Part shown: in pieces, positions 7,400 to 15,511 of the stretch | Layout: every line of letters starts with the position of its first letter | Numbering within the stretch: position 1 is the first letter of the stretch | DNA from: Haloarcula vallismortis ATCC 29715 | GTDB taxonomy: Archaea > Halobacteriota > Halobacteria > Halobacteriales > Haloarculaceae | NCBI RefSeq assembly: GCF_000337775.1 | Contig: NZ_AOLQ01000069.1 | Coordinates: 1 to 64,000, forward strand | DNA: 64,000 nucleotides | Direction of reading: 5' to 3' | Translations under genes and position numbers: made by a program | The notes under the pieces: model-generated | What the model saw: the letters and a program-made list of their open reading frames with translations, nothing else | Told to the model about the DNA's origin: nothing | Database searches by the model: none

Positions 7400-8542
7400 A
7401 TGCTCCGAACATATGTGACGAGGGGGCTGACAATTGCTGGCTTCGTGTTGGTCCTGACACTCATCGTGGGCGCACTGGTCGGGCAGCCAGTGCTTTTGAG
7501 CTTCGTCGTGTCCGGCAGTATGTCGCCAACGATTCAGCAGGGGGATGGCTTCGTCGCGATTCCGGCGCAGGCCGCAGGCGACATTGAGCAGGGCGATGTC
7601 ATCGTCTTCCAGTCACAGGAGATTCGCGGTGGAGAACTGACGACACATCGAGTCGTCGGTGAAACTGAGCGGGGATACATTACGCGGGGGGATGCAAACC
7701 CGTTCACAGATCAGGATGGGGCTGAACCCCCAGTGACCGACAGCCAAATCGTCGCAATCGCTTGGCAGCCCGGCGGACAGGTGGTGACAATCCCGAACCT
7801 CGGCACTGCCATTCTCGCCGGCCGCGTCGTCGTGACGAATATTCTGACTGCGGTTACCACGGTCCTTGGGGTTGAGGGGGCAGCCGAGTCCTGGCAGGCG
7901 GGTACGGTGATGCTGGTCTCCGGCGTGATACTGTTCGCCATAAGCCTCGGCAGCGGGGTCGTGAACGGGTCGTCGCGCGAACGAGCGCGCTCGCGCGGGC
8001 AGGACACCTTCGATCCACGGTACGCCGCGCTCTTTCTGACTGCAATCATCATCGTCCCGGCCAACATCGCAATGGTGGCTCCGAGTTCGACCCACCAGAT
8101 CCCGTCGGGCGAGATCGCAGCCGGGAACAATATCGCCCCCGGCGACCCGGTCGAAGCAACGCTTGTCGCCAACAACGAAGACGCGCTGGTGACGATGCTC
8201 GTCGTGTTTAACGCCTCCGGCCGCACGACAATCGAGAATCGGTGGCTCGACGTTCCGGGCGGAGAGACGGACTCGACAGCGTTGTATGCACCTGCCCCGC
8301 CACGAGGCGAACAGAAGGTCGTGACTGTCTCTGAGCACCGTTACATCGTCTTGCTGCCGCCGACTGTTATTATCGCGATGCACGACATTCACCCACTGGT
8401 GGCACTGGGTGTGATCAATGCGGCGCTCACCGTGGCGGTACTGGCGTTCGTTATCGGATTACTCGGGACAGAGAAGCGGCGCGTTCGTGACTCTGACCGA
8501 GACATCTCGCTTTACCTCCGATTAAAGCGTCGACTGCTGTGA
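7400..8542 (+). CDS. Archaeal/ER-type signal peptidase I with extended C-terminal membrane domain
   Basis: Membrane serine protease (S26B family) that removes signal peptides at the outer face of the membrane. A first helix (about 10-30) precedes SGSMSP with nucleophile Ser40. The general base is His83 (LTTHRVVG) rather than lysine, as in archaeal, ER and SipW-type enzymes. The conserved ITRGDAN follows at 94-100. At 380 residues it is about twice the usual core; the extra part holds membrane segments, a beta-rich extracytoplasmic stretch and a final helix near 345. Its neighbours make the exported proteins at 2401, 3166 and 4622 its likely substrates (inference). Confidence 0.85.
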   Translation: MLRTYVTRGLTIAGFVLVLTLIVGALVGQPVLLSFVVSGSMSPTIQQGDGFVAIPAQAAGDIEQGDVIVFQSQEIRGGELTTHRVVGETERGYITRGDANPFTDQDGAEPPVTDSQIVAIAWQPGGQVVTIPNLGTAILAGRVVVTNILTAVTTVLGVEGAAESWQAGTVMLVSGVILFAISLGSGVVNGSSRERARSRGQDTFDPRYAALFLTAIIIVPANIAMVAPSSTHQIPSGEIAAGNNIAPGDPVEATLVANNEDALVTMLVVFNASGRTTIENRWLDVPGGETDSTALYAPAPPRGEQKVVTVSEHRYIVLLPPTVIIAMHDIHPLVALGVINAALTVAVLAFVIGLLGTEKRRVRDSDRDISLYLRLKRRLL

Positions 8543-8672
8543 CAGGACGATTATTCAGTGTCGCGTGGCGGTGCATTGTCCAGACTCATCGCCAACGGTA
8601 ACCCTAGAGTTTGCGGGCCGCGCTATCCCGCAACGGGCCAGCCTTGGCCGACCATGTCTCTCTTCACCCCAA

Positions 8673-9086
8673 TTACTCTGTTTCGACAGGTATCGTGTGG
8701 ACTCGCCGGAGTGGTTCGATGTGTGCTTTCGCCGCCTCGTCCAGCGGAAAGGTCCCATGGATGTCGGCCGGGACTCGGCCGTGGACGACGCGCCCGAACG
8801 GCCCGGCAGCGGTGGGATACACCTGTTCGGCCAACCGGGCGACGGGGGCTGCGACGTCGAGCCCTTCCAGTGCTTCCTTCACCGCCGCTTCGCCGACGTG
8901 GACCGACTCCCCCTCGATAAGAATGAACGCGAACGGCAGGTCATTGAACTGCGCCTGAAGGAACGCCTGAATCGCCTCGGATTCCCAGGGGACCGGCGTG
9001 ATGTCCGTGGCACAGCGGGTGATCGTCTCGGCAGCGCGCCGGAACAGGTCGGTACTGCCGTCGTAGACGAGAAGCGACTGAGTCAC
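8673..9086 (-). CDS. DCC (DUF393)-like thioredoxin-fold protein lacking the cysteine motif
   Basis: Protein of about 137 residues from GTG 9086 (VTQSLLVYDGSTDLF). The opening strand, turn and helix and the later PFAFILIEGESVHVG stretch recall DCC-family thiol oxidoreductases, but the usual YDGxCxxC is replaced by YDGSTDLF, so redox chemistry by that motif is impossible. A TTG or ATG further upstream would add a poorly conserved-looking N terminus. It is divergent from the gene at 9166. Function unknown; the family link is tentative. Confidence 0.5.
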   Translation of the reverse strand: MTQSLLVYDGSTDLFRRAAETITRCATDITPVPWESEAIQAFLQAQFNDLPFAFILIEGESVHVGEAAVKEALEGLDVAAPVARLAEQVYPTAAGPFGRVVHGRVPADIHGTFPLDEAAKAHIEPLRRVHTIPVETE

Positions 9087-9134
9087 ACCTACTGTACGTG
9101 TTTGGGCCGTTTGAACGTTGTGTCGCGTCACAAC

Positions 9135-9143
9135 GGCTTATAC
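9135..9143 (+). promoter_or_regulatory. TATA box for the small gene at 9166
   Basis: GGCTTATAC ends 22 bases before ATG 9166, fitting a leaderless transcript and supporting this start over the in-frame ATG at 9118, which lies upstream of the box. Confidence 0.55.
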
Positions 9144-9165
9144 TTCTACACCTCGACGGTCCTGT

Positions 9166-9474
9166 ATGGACGCGCGAGACGAACCGACGGCCAGACTCGC
9201 CCGACGACTCGAAACGGCACTGGAGTGCATGCTCGCTGATGAGGAGTCGTGGACGGTCACGACTGACGGCCCGGTCGTCGCTCGACTGCCCGACCGCGAG
9301 TTCGCGTTCGAACAGAGCGATGGCCCGGACGGACGCCGGTGGACAGTCGTGTTACGCGCGGACGGTGCGGTCGTGAGCAAGTTTGGCCAGTTCGAGACCA
9401 TCGATAGCGCCGTCGAAAGGGTCGAATCGCTTGCCCGGGCCGACGTTCGATACACGGTCTGCTGTGACGGGTAA
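9166..9474 (+). CDS. Conserved haloarchaeal small protein, function unknown
   Basis: Acidic protein of 102 residues (MDARDEPTARLARRLETAL...). An N-terminal helix is followed by an alternating strand pattern (SWTVTTDGPVVARLPDREFAFEQ) and a C-terminal helix and strand. It has two adjacent cysteines near the end but no metal-site pattern. The start is fixed by the TATA box at 9135-9143. I do not recognise a characterised family, and the neighbours do not suggest a pathway. Confidence 0.6.
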   Translation: MDARDEPTARLARRLETALECMLADEESWTVTTDGPVVARLPDREFAFEQSDGPDGRRWTVVLRADGAVVSKFGQFETIDSAVERVESLARADVRYTVCCDG

Positions 9475-9586
9475 CTGTCACAGTGCCGGACCCAACCCGT
9501 GTGGCTAACTCGGTACCGCCGCATCAGTCAGCAAACACCGCTTGGGGGGCAATCTCTATACGAATCCCACACCAACAGTTGGCCGT

Positions 9587-9766
9587 ATGAGTCTGCTCAA
9601 GAGCAAGCACCTCCTCAACGGAATCGTCTCGCTGGTGGTCAGCGTCGCTATCACTGTCTGGCTGGCTGATGACGAAGACGCGCCATGGAGCCTGACTGAT
9701 ATGGCCATGGCCGTCGCTGTTTCGTCGTTCCTGTCCGGCTTTTTCACCAGTTACTTCGCTGACTGA
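9587..9766 (+). CDS. Small membrane protein
   Basis: Protein of 59 residues beginning MSLLKSKHLLNGIVSLV. It has two hydrophobic segments (about 10-26 and 38-55) joined by an acidic turn (DDEDAP), so it is a predicted two-helix membrane protein with a positive N terminus. A TATA-like CTCTATACG lies about 25-30 bases upstream of ATG 9587, supporting this start over the ATG at 9542. Function unknown. Confidence 0.6.
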   Translation: MSLLKSKHLLNGIVSLVVSVAITVWLADDEDAPWSLTDMAMAVAVSSFLSGFFTSYFAD

Positions 9767-9826
9767 CGGTCGGGTGACTCCGACCAACGGGGGAACACCG
9801 ATGCCGCTCCGGCCCGTTCTCCCAGT

Positions 9827-10159
9827 ATGAACGAACCAGAACCCGTCGACGACTGGCCCCACCGCCCGTTCTCACCGGCGGAAGCCAGTGCCTTACTTGA
9901 CGACATCGACGGTGCCACCGCAGTCTGGGTGATGCACCACGACAACGACGTTCGGTCGGCCGTCGTGCTCGATGACCCTCCAGAGGACGCCGTCATCGAC
10001 ATGGTCGTCGAGACCGACACTGCCTTCGAGATGTACAGCTACACGAGCGGCGTCTGGATGGATTATGGCACACAACAGAAAGACGACCCGGATGCACCCC
10101 CAATGGCAGGGACACTGGAAAGCTACGACGTTCTTGCGGGAGAGTCCGAAACGGCCTGA
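9827..10159 (+). CDS. Small acidic haloarchaeal protein, function unknown
   Basis: Soluble acidic protein of 110 residues (MNEPEPVDDWPHRPFSPAEA...). It looks like a compact alpha/beta domain with strands at TAVWVMHHD and RSAVVLDD and a Tyr-rich stretch (FEMYSYTSGVWMDYG). No cysteines, metal site or membrane segment are seen. It lies 60 bases after a small membrane-protein gene on the same strand and 111 bases before another membrane-protein gene. I do not recognise the family. Confidence 0.55.
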   Translation: MNEPEPVDDWPHRPFSPAEASALLDDIDGATAVWVMHHDNDVRSAVVLDDPPEDAVIDMVVETDTAFEMYSYTSGVWMDYGTQQKDDPDAPPMAGTLESYDVLAGESETA

Positions 10160-10270
10160 CCGGTGCGACACATTGGCACCGCCGTTGCCGGGGCGAGCGG
10201 CCCGTGTCACCCGCGGACCGATGCGCTCGAAAAGTAATCATTAAACGGCCCGGCGACTGACCGTCCTGAT

Positions 10271-11134
10271 ATGCAACGACGAGCCGCGGCGGCGTACTTC
10301 GCGTTCTTCCTCGTTATCAGTGTTGCTGCGTACGCCTACATCGGCGTCGCGGAGAGTCAGCAGCCGGCGGTGTCGCTCGACGCTGACGCCGAACTGACCA
10401 ACGAGAGTACGTTCACTGTCGACGGAACGGAATACACGGCCACGAACATCCACATGTCCGGCGGCGGCGGCGGCCACGGCGGCGGTGGAGGCAGTATGGC
10501 AGCTGACCTCTCGTGGACGAACGAATCGTCACAGTACACTGCGACGGTAGAGCACAACACTACGACGACGTATCAGAACGACACCTACCGCGTGCTTACT
10601 GACAGCAACGAGAGTACGGTGACCCTCGAAGAAGAACTCAACGTCAGTGCGCTCCTCGCCGAGGACTCCTCGGTCAAGAACACACTGGCAACCCAGAACG
10701 GGACTGAGTACGTGGTCTACCGGTCGAACAACACGCAGGTCCCGCTAACTGAATGGCTCCCAGAGCCGGAAACGGTGTCGTTCTCCACCGGTGACACCTA
10801 CCCGTACGCGACCGACAGCGGTACTCAGGAGACCACGATATCCGAAGTGACTGCTGATGGCGCGACGCTCGAATGGGTTGCCCCGCGCGAGAACACAATT
10901 GAACTTTCCGAAGGTGGGAACGTCACGCTGAGCGGACAACAGTTCTTCACTCACTTCCCAGACCATCACACCGTCCAGATCGTCCCGATTCAGCAGTACG
11001 ACCAGTACCAGGCGACGCTCGACCAGCAGGACTACTTCCACGAGCGCAAGAACGGTATCTGGGGCGTCTCGATTCTCTCGGGCATCGCTGCCGTGTTGAT
11101 GCTTGGGATGGCGTATATGCCTGTCCGCGGATAA
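10271..11134 (+). CDS. Membrane-anchored extracytoplasmic protein, function unknown
   Basis: Protein of 287 residues with one helix at each end (about 8-25 and 263-283). The Asp/Glu/Thr/Ser-rich region between them carries many Asn-x-Ser/Thr sequons (NES, NTT, NDT, NVS, NGT, NNT), so it probably lies outside the cell and may be N-glycosylated. A Gly/His tract (GGGGGHGGGGG) sits near residue 65. The pattern DxxYPYATDSGTQ recalls no characterised enzyme. Probably a structural or sensory envelope protein; the family is not recognised. Confidence 0.6.
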   Translation: MQRRAAAAYFAFFLVISVAAYAYIGVAESQQPAVSLDADAELTNESTFTVDGTEYTATNIHMSGGGGGHGGGGGSMAADLSWTNESSQYTATVEHNTTTTYQNDTYRVLTDSNESTVTLEEELNVSALLAEDSSVKNTLATQNGTEYVVYRSNNTQVPLTEWLPEPETVSFSTGDTYPYATDSGTQETTISEVTADGATLEWVAPRENTIELSEGGNVTLSGQQFFTHFPDHHTVQIVPIQQYDQYQATLDQQDYFHERKNGIWGVSILSGIAAVLMLGMAYMPVRG

Positions 11135-11170
11135 CAACGACGTCTGTTTTCGGCTTTGTTACCGACTGAC

Positions 11171-11398
11171 TTACGCCTCGGCTGCCCAGGCGATGTACGC
11201 CAGCCCGACACCGATTACACCCATCAGGACCGCCGCGACCATCTGTATAATTGCCGCCGCCATCGAGGCGTGCGTCTGCCACGGTGTGCCGGCAACCGCC
11301 GCGAGCGTGGCGACGACGAGCAAGACGCCGACAGTGACACCTAGCGGGCGCAACGGCTGTGTGAGCACGCGCTGCACTGTACCGGTAGTTCCGTCCAT
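11171..11398 (-). CDS. Small two-helix membrane protein
   Basis: Protein of 75 residues with hydrophobic helices at about 18-36 and 44-72 joined by a short polar turn (GTPWQTHAS). The N terminus carries two arginines before the first helix. It converges on the gene ending at 11134 and is followed upstream by the tRNA-derived repeats. No domain beyond general haloarchaeal membrane proteins is recognised. Confidence 0.55.
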   Translation of the reverse strand: MDGTTGTVQRVLTQPLRPLGVTVGVLLVVATLAAVAGTPWQTHASMAAAIIQMVAAVLMGVIGVGLAYIAWAAEA

Positions 11399-11716
11399 AC
11401 TGGTGACATTCGCTGTCTTCGTGGTAAATGAACCGGTCTCGGACTATTCGCTGTCGCGCTGTTTTCGTTCATAGAACACGGCCGAGAGGGGGTTGAGCCG
11501 AAGAGCGACGGTCGTCCTCAGTTCGCTCGGACGCTGCGACTCTCAGGATTCAACTCCTTCCTGCCCGGTTCGTTCACCGATTCGCGCAGCTCATCGGTTC
11601 ACTGCACGGGCCGGGAGGGAGTTGAACCACCTGCACTTCGCTCACTACGTTCGCTCGTGCCGTAGTTCAACGCCCTCCGTAGCTGCTTTGCTCCTCACGT
11701 CCGTTCGTCGCAAAAG
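11399..11716. repeat. Region with several partial copies of the tRNA-Lys 3' end
   Basis: No gene is seen in these 318 bases. Bases 11608-11628 repeat exactly the 21 bases at the 3' end of the tRNA-Lys gene (11718-11738), 110 bases away and in the same orientation. Degenerate versions of the T-arm occur at 11665-11677 (inverted), 11545-11567 (inverted) and about 11485-11498. Partial tRNA 3' copies are the usual scar of elements that integrate at tRNA genes. No integrase gene is present in the window. Confidence 0.55.
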
Positions 11717-11790
11717 CGGGCCGGGAGGGAGTTGAACCCCCGACCATCTGGTTAAAAGCCAGACGCTCTGCCTAACTGAGCTACCGGCCC
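11717..11790 (-). tRNA. tRNA-Lys (anticodon UUU)
   Basis: The reverse complement folds into a full cloverleaf: acceptor GGGCCGG/CCGGCCC, D-arm GCTC/GAGC, anticodon arm TCTGG-CTTTTAA-CCAGA with UUU, a five-base variable loop and a T-arm with loop TTCAACT. There is no intron, CCA is not encoded, and the discriminator base is G. It decodes lysine codons AAA and AAG. Confidence 0.95.
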
Positions 11791-11824
11791 TCGCTATTCG
11801 CTCGGGGGAGCGGCGATTAAGACC

Positions 11825-12502
11825 TTACGGTCCGTCGTCGAAGTACGATTCGATAGCTTCACTGATTACCTCCCCGGGAGACGCCCCGTCGAGCGCGGCC
11901 TGCCGGCGGAGGCGACAGTAGGCATCGCGGCCGAGTTGTGTCCGCATCTCACCCAGCGCGTATCCGTTTCTGGCGAGTGCCGCGTCCACGGACGCGCCAT
12001 CATTGACACTGCTGGCGACCGACCGGATCTGGCGGACGGTGAGGTCGTGGTCGAGCGCGGCCCACGCCAGCATGAGGCGGGATTCGCCGGAGACCCTGGC
12101 GATGTGCTTGGCCGCCGTCGGCGCGATCTCTCCCATGGCGACGTGAATACGGACCGACCGCGGGAGATCGTGTACGCGGGACCACTTGCGGATGAACGAG
12201 ATTGACGCCTCGCCACCGGCCCGCTCGGACGCGGCCTTGTAGGACCCCTCACCACGGACCAAGGCTGCACATGCGGCCGCGCCCCGCAGAATGAACACGT
12301 TGTCGTCGGCACCAGCGGTGTTCTGGGAGAACTTCTCGACTGTTCTGGCGGCGAGTTCGAGGCTCTCAGGGTCGTCGGGATCGAACTCGATAGCCTCCTC
12401 GGGTCGCTGGCCAGTGAGTGCCGGGTCCCCGCGGATGACCGGTTTGCCGACCGGTGATTCACGGTCGGTCGATGGAATGTATTTATCGGGCCCCTCAGGC
12501 AT
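11825..12502 (-). CDS. DUF7119-like protein with ParB-type helix-turn-helix region
   Basis: Soluble protein of 225 residues. The first 60 are an acidic extension (MPEGPDKYIPSTDRESP...). Residues about 75-170 are helical with KAASERAGGEASISFIRKWSRVHDLP, a helix-turn-helix like that of ParB and KorB proteins, followed by IAPTAAKHIARVSGES, the IxxGHA-like segment of that family. The C-terminal 40 residues form another helical unit. This suggests a DNA-binding protein, without the CTPase part of true ParB. Its start lies just before 12500, divergent from nothing obvious. Target unknown. Confidence 0.6.
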   Translation of the reverse strand: MPEGPDKYIPSTDRESPVGKPVIRGDPALTGQRPEEAIEFDPDDPESLELAARTVEKFSQNTAGADDNVFILRGAAACAALVRGEGSYKAASERAGGEASISFIRKWSRVHDLPRSVRIHVAMGEIAPTAAKHIARVSGESRLMLAWAALDHDLTVRQIRSVASSVNDGASVDAALARNGYALGEMRTQLGRDAYCRLRRQAALDGASPGEVISEAIESYFDDGP

Positions 12503-12550
12503 CGATACGTGATTAGGGAGCGTCGCACAAAAGTACCCCGTACAGGGGTG

Positions 12551-12703
12551 TTAGTCGTCGGATACGCTCTCGCTCTCGCGCTCTTCGCTCATGTGCTCCC
12601 AGATCTCTGTGCAGCCACACCCGTCCTCGACATCGTCGAGGTGGTCTGTCGTTGGCTCTTCGCGCTCGGCATTGTCGTCGTGGGTCTGTTGTGCGTTCGT
12701 CAT
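12551..12703 (-). CDS. Very small acidic protein with a CGC motif
   Basis: Protein of 50 residues from ATG 12703 (MTNAQQTHDD...). About a third of the residues are Asp or Glu. A central DGCGCTEIWEHMSE segment recurs, from memory, in several haloarchaeal small proteins. The two cysteines and one histidine could bind a metal, but two cysteines alone cannot form a zinc finger unless the protein dimerises. A longer start at 12739 would add twelve residues with no clear need. Function unknown. Confidence 0.5.
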   Translation of the reverse strand: MTNAQQTHDDNAEREEPTTDHLDDVEDGCGCTEIWEHMSEERESESVSDD

Positions 12704-12974
12704 CGTTTCTCTCACAGCGACGACCGGAGTGGCCGCCACGGGATGTCGTACTCTTCTGTAATGGCCCCACTATCTTAAGGACGGACTCTGCTGTAAGCTT
12801 GGCCCGCACTGCGACTTACAGGCAACAAATGTATCTATCTCGTACAGCACCCACGAAATAGCGGGTTATTATGTCTGGTACAGTCACCGCATGACTGCGG
12901 CGGATTCGACCCGACCCCGGTGATACTTGCGACCGCCGATGCCCTCAGGTGTCCCGGGAATCTAATGAGATGTA

Positions 12975-13316
12975 ATGACGACCGACGTTCACCAGCTCGA
13001 CGACGGGGCCTGGATTTCCGTCAATGACTCGCGGGAAGTGAACGTCTCGGACCTGTGGTTGTTGGCTCGAAGCGACTTCTGTGGGTGTGAGACGACGGAT
13101 TTCCTCGCAGAGGGGTTCGTGGAAGTGGGCGTAGATTATCCGGATATTCAGGCCCGAATAGCCGGACAGTGCATCGCCTGCGGTGAAAGCGGCGTTACCG
13201 ACTGGCTGACGGTCGGCCGTGTCGTAGACCCTGACTCTGGCGAATTCTACGGTGTTGTCCACGAGAGCGTCCATTTTCCGGAGAAGCGTACCCGGCTTGC
13301 TAACGCCAAAAAATAG
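12975..13316 (+). CDS. Haloarchaeal protein with scattered Cys pairs, possible zinc binder
   Basis: Protein of 113 residues (MTTDVHQLDDGAWIS...). Two cysteine pairs, CGC near residue 37 and CIAC near 67, could form a zinc-ribbon-like site. The rest is acidic with short strands. It lies 92 bases before the siroheme-reductase gene on the same strand but separated by an AT-rich leader, so cotranscription is uncertain. No enzyme motif is seen. Function unknown. Confidence 0.55.
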   Translation: MTTDVHQLDDGAWISVNDSREVNVSDLWLLARSDFCGCETTDFLAEGFVEVGVDYPDIQARIAGQCIACGESGVTDWLTVGRVVDPDSGEFYGVVHESVHFPEKRTRLANAKK

Positions 13317-13408
13317 GAAATAATATCCTGTTTCGGGGAGTGGGGGAGACGGTTGACGGCAAAGTGTGTTGTATAAGTCTGTGAGACTTGTGGAAGAACA
13401 CATTAGCT

Positions 13409-15172
13409 ATGCCCAGTAAAGTCGAGAAATGGAAAGACGAGGTTTACGGTAACGAGATTCGGGAGCACCTGATGGAGTTTGCAGAGCAGGGCTGGGACGC
13501 CATTCCCGAAGACGAACACGACGCCTGGTTCGAGCGCTTTAAGTGGTGGGGCCTGTACCACCAGCGCTCCGGCCAGGAGTCCTATTTCATGATGCGCATC
13601 GGGACGCCGAACGGCGTCATCAAGCCCGGCCAGCTCGAAGTCATCGGCGAGGTCGCCAAGGAGTACGCCAGCGGGCCTGCCGACAACCCCGAGTTCGGCG
13701 ACGCCTACTGTGACTGGACGACTCGCCAGAGCATCCAGCTTCACTGGATCAAACTGGAGGATATCCCGGAAATCTTCGAGAAGCTCGAAGCCGTCGGCCT
13801 GGGAACGCAACAGGCCTGTGGTGACTCCTGGCGGAACATCGTCGGCTGCCCCGTTGCCGGCAAGGACAAACACGAGCACGTCGACGCCTGGCCCGTCGCC
13901 GAGGACCTCCACGAGACGTTCAAGGGCAACGACGACTACTCGAACCTCCCGCGCAAGTGGAAGGTCGCCATCGCCGGCTGTGACGAGGGCTGTGGCCAGG
14001 GCGACATCAACGATCTCGCCTTCGAGCCTGCCGAGAAGGACGGCGAACTCGGCTTCAACGTCCGTATCGGCGGCGGCCTCTCCCGCAAGGAACCGCGCCT
14101 CGCCCGCGACATCGACGTGTGGGTCCCGCCGGAGCAGGCCGCCGATGTGGCCCACGGCATGTCCACGCTCTTCCGCGAGCACGGCGACCGCGAGGACCGC
14201 TTCAACGCCCGCATCAAGTTCCTCATGGACGAATGGGGCCCCGAGAAGATGCGCTCGGTCCTGCAGGAGGAGTACGTTGACTTCGAACTGGAGACCGCCG
14301 GCGAGGACATGCGCGACCAGTACAGCTACAACACTGGGTCCCAGGACGGGCACAACGACCACGTCGGGATTCACGAACAGAAGGACGGCAACTACTACGT
14401 CGGCCTGAACGTGCTCGTCGGCCGCATGGGTGCCGACGACGTTATCGAACTCGCTGAACTCGCCGACGAGTACGGCTCCGGCGAGGTCCGACTCACCCAG
14501 CGCCAGAACATCATCGTTACCGACGTGCCCGAGGAGAACCTCGACGCGTTCACGAGCGAACCCCTACTGGAGGACTACTCCCCCGAGCCGTCGCCGTTCA
14601 TGCGCGGCTCCATCGCCTGCACGGGCACGGAGTACTGCTCGCTCTCTATCGTCGAGACGAAGAACCGTCAGGTCCGCTACGCCCGCTGGCTCAAGGACAA
14701 CGTCGAACTGCCCGAGGACCACAAGGACTTCCACATCCACCTCTCGGGCTGTACGGCCTCCTGTGCCCAGCCCCAGATCGCAGACGTCTCCCTGCGTGGC
14801 ATGAAAACCCGCAAGGACGGCGAACCGGTCGAGGCGCTCGACATCGGCCTCGGCGGCGGCCTCGGCGACGACCCGCGCTTTGCCGACTGGGTGGAGATGC
14901 GCGTCCCGGCCGACGAAGTCCCCGGCGCTATCAAGAATCTCGTCAACAACTTCGAGGACGCCCGCGAGGGCGGCGAGACCTTCCGTGACTTCGTCGAGGA
15001 CCGCGACGAGGAGACGCTGGCCGAGATGGTCGAACCCGAAGAGACTGACTACCACGACCCGTACATGCACAACACGAAGATGACGTGGTACCCCTACGCA
15101 GAAGACGACGACATGCAGTCCTCGCCCGCGCCGACCGACGGCTCCGGCGAGCCGCTGCCGTCCGACGACTAA
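13409..15172 (+). CDS. nirA: Ferredoxin-dependent nitrite/sulfite reductase (siroheme, 4Fe-4S)
   Basis: Assimilatory reductase of 587 residues using ferredoxin electrons to reduce nitrite to ammonium or sulfite to sulfide; the sequence alone does not separate the two. Two homologous halves are visible, each with a ferredoxin-like and a siroheme-binding part. The cluster ligands are Cys404, Cys410, Cys448 and Cys452 (CTGTEYC and CTASC), the Cys-x5-Cys...Cys-x3-Cys layout of this family. I choose ATG 13409 because MPSKVEKWKDE is a typical start; ATG 13388 would add seven residues. Siroheme shares its precursor precorrin-2 with the cobalamin genes downstream. No nitrate reductase or transporter lies next to it. 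Confidence 0.85.
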   Translation: MPSKVEKWKDEVYGNEIREHLMEFAEQGWDAIPEDEHDAWFERFKWWGLYHQRSGQESYFMMRIGTPNGVIKPGQLEVIGEVAKEYASGPADNPEFGDAYCDWTTRQSIQLHWIKLEDIPEIFEKLEAVGLGTQQACGDSWRNIVGCPVAGKDKHEHVDAWPVAEDLHETFKGNDDYSNLPRKWKVAIAGCDEGCGQGDINDLAFEPAEKDGELGFNVRIGGGLSRKEPRLARDIDVWVPPEQAADVAHGMSTLFREHGDREDRFNARIKFLMDEWGPEKMRSVLQEEYVDFELETAGEDMRDQYSYNTGSQDGHNDHVGIHEQKDGNYYVGLNVLVGRMGADDVIELAELADEYGSGEVRLTQRQNIIVTDVPEENLDAFTSEPLLEDYSPEPSPFMRGSIACTGTEYCSLSIVETKNRQVRYARWLKDNVELPEDHKDFHIHLSGCTASCAQPQIADVSLRGMKTRKDGEPVEALDIGLGGGLGDDPRFADWVEMRVPADEVPGAIKNLVNNFEDAREGGETFRDFVEDRDEETLAEMVEPEETDYHDPYMHNTKMTWYPYAEDDDMQSSPAPTDGSGEPLPSDD

Positions 15173-15372
15173 GTCCACGCTACTGGGCACTCTCGGTTCG
15201 ATTGTCGCTGAATCGCGTGGCTGCCCGCGTTTTGATTACTTCTCTTCTCTGCCGTGGCCGGGAGCGCGCTCCGTCGCGCGACCCGGGGAAGGGCAGGCTT
15301 GCCTGCAAACGGGACACAAATACAGTACTGTTGCTGCTGTCGAGCATACCGCGAGCGAAGCGAGCGGTTTCA

Positions 15373-15402
15373 CGCGAATCGCGACGCGATTCGCGCTTTT
15401 TT
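15373..15402 (+). terminator. Hairpin with T-run after nirA
   Basis: CGCGAATCGC-GAC-GCGATTCGCG forms a perfect 10-bp stem with a three-base loop, followed at once by CTTTTTT. It is a good candidate terminator for transcripts coming from nirA. Confidence 0.5.
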
Positions 15403-15410
15403 CGCCCACG

Positions 15411-15467
15411 TTTTTTCGCCGGGGTTGAGCGCTCGCCGACGGCGAGCGCGAACCCCCGGTGAAAAAA
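15411..15467. terminator. 57-bp near-perfect palindrome, bidirectional terminator-like
   Basis: TTTTTTC (15411-15417) pairs with GAAAAAA (15461-15467), CCGGGGTT with AACCCC-GG, and GCGCTCGCC (15429-15437) with GGCGAGCGC (15441-15449) around a GAC loop. A T-run follows the stem on both strands. It lies 45 bases before the 5' end of rnpB and could insulate the gene. Confidence 0.5.
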
Positions 15468-15479
15468 GGTGGTTGGTAA

Positions 15480-15487
15480 GCCTTATT
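15480..15487 (+). promoter_or_regulatory. TATA box for rnpB
   Basis: GCCTTATT ends 25 bases before the inferred 5' end of the RNase P RNA at 15512, as expected for an archaeal promoter. Confidence 0.5.
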
Positions 15488-15511
15488 CGCCGCACTGGCG
15501 TAGCAGTATCT

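Larger units (their letters stand above)
15173..15511. other. Intergenic stretch rich in GC palindromes
   Basis: No gene is seen between nirA and rnpB. The stretch contains overlapping self-complementary sequences: GGAGCGCGCTCC and GTCGCGCGAC near 15260-15285, a hairpin at 15373-15395 and a 57-base palindrome at 15411-15467. Two of the hairpins have three-base GAC loops. Confidence 0.6.

Noticed and set aside
13403-14374. 323-residue frame opposite nirA
   Set aside because: Antisense to siroheme-reductase coding sequence with clear cluster ligands on the other strand.
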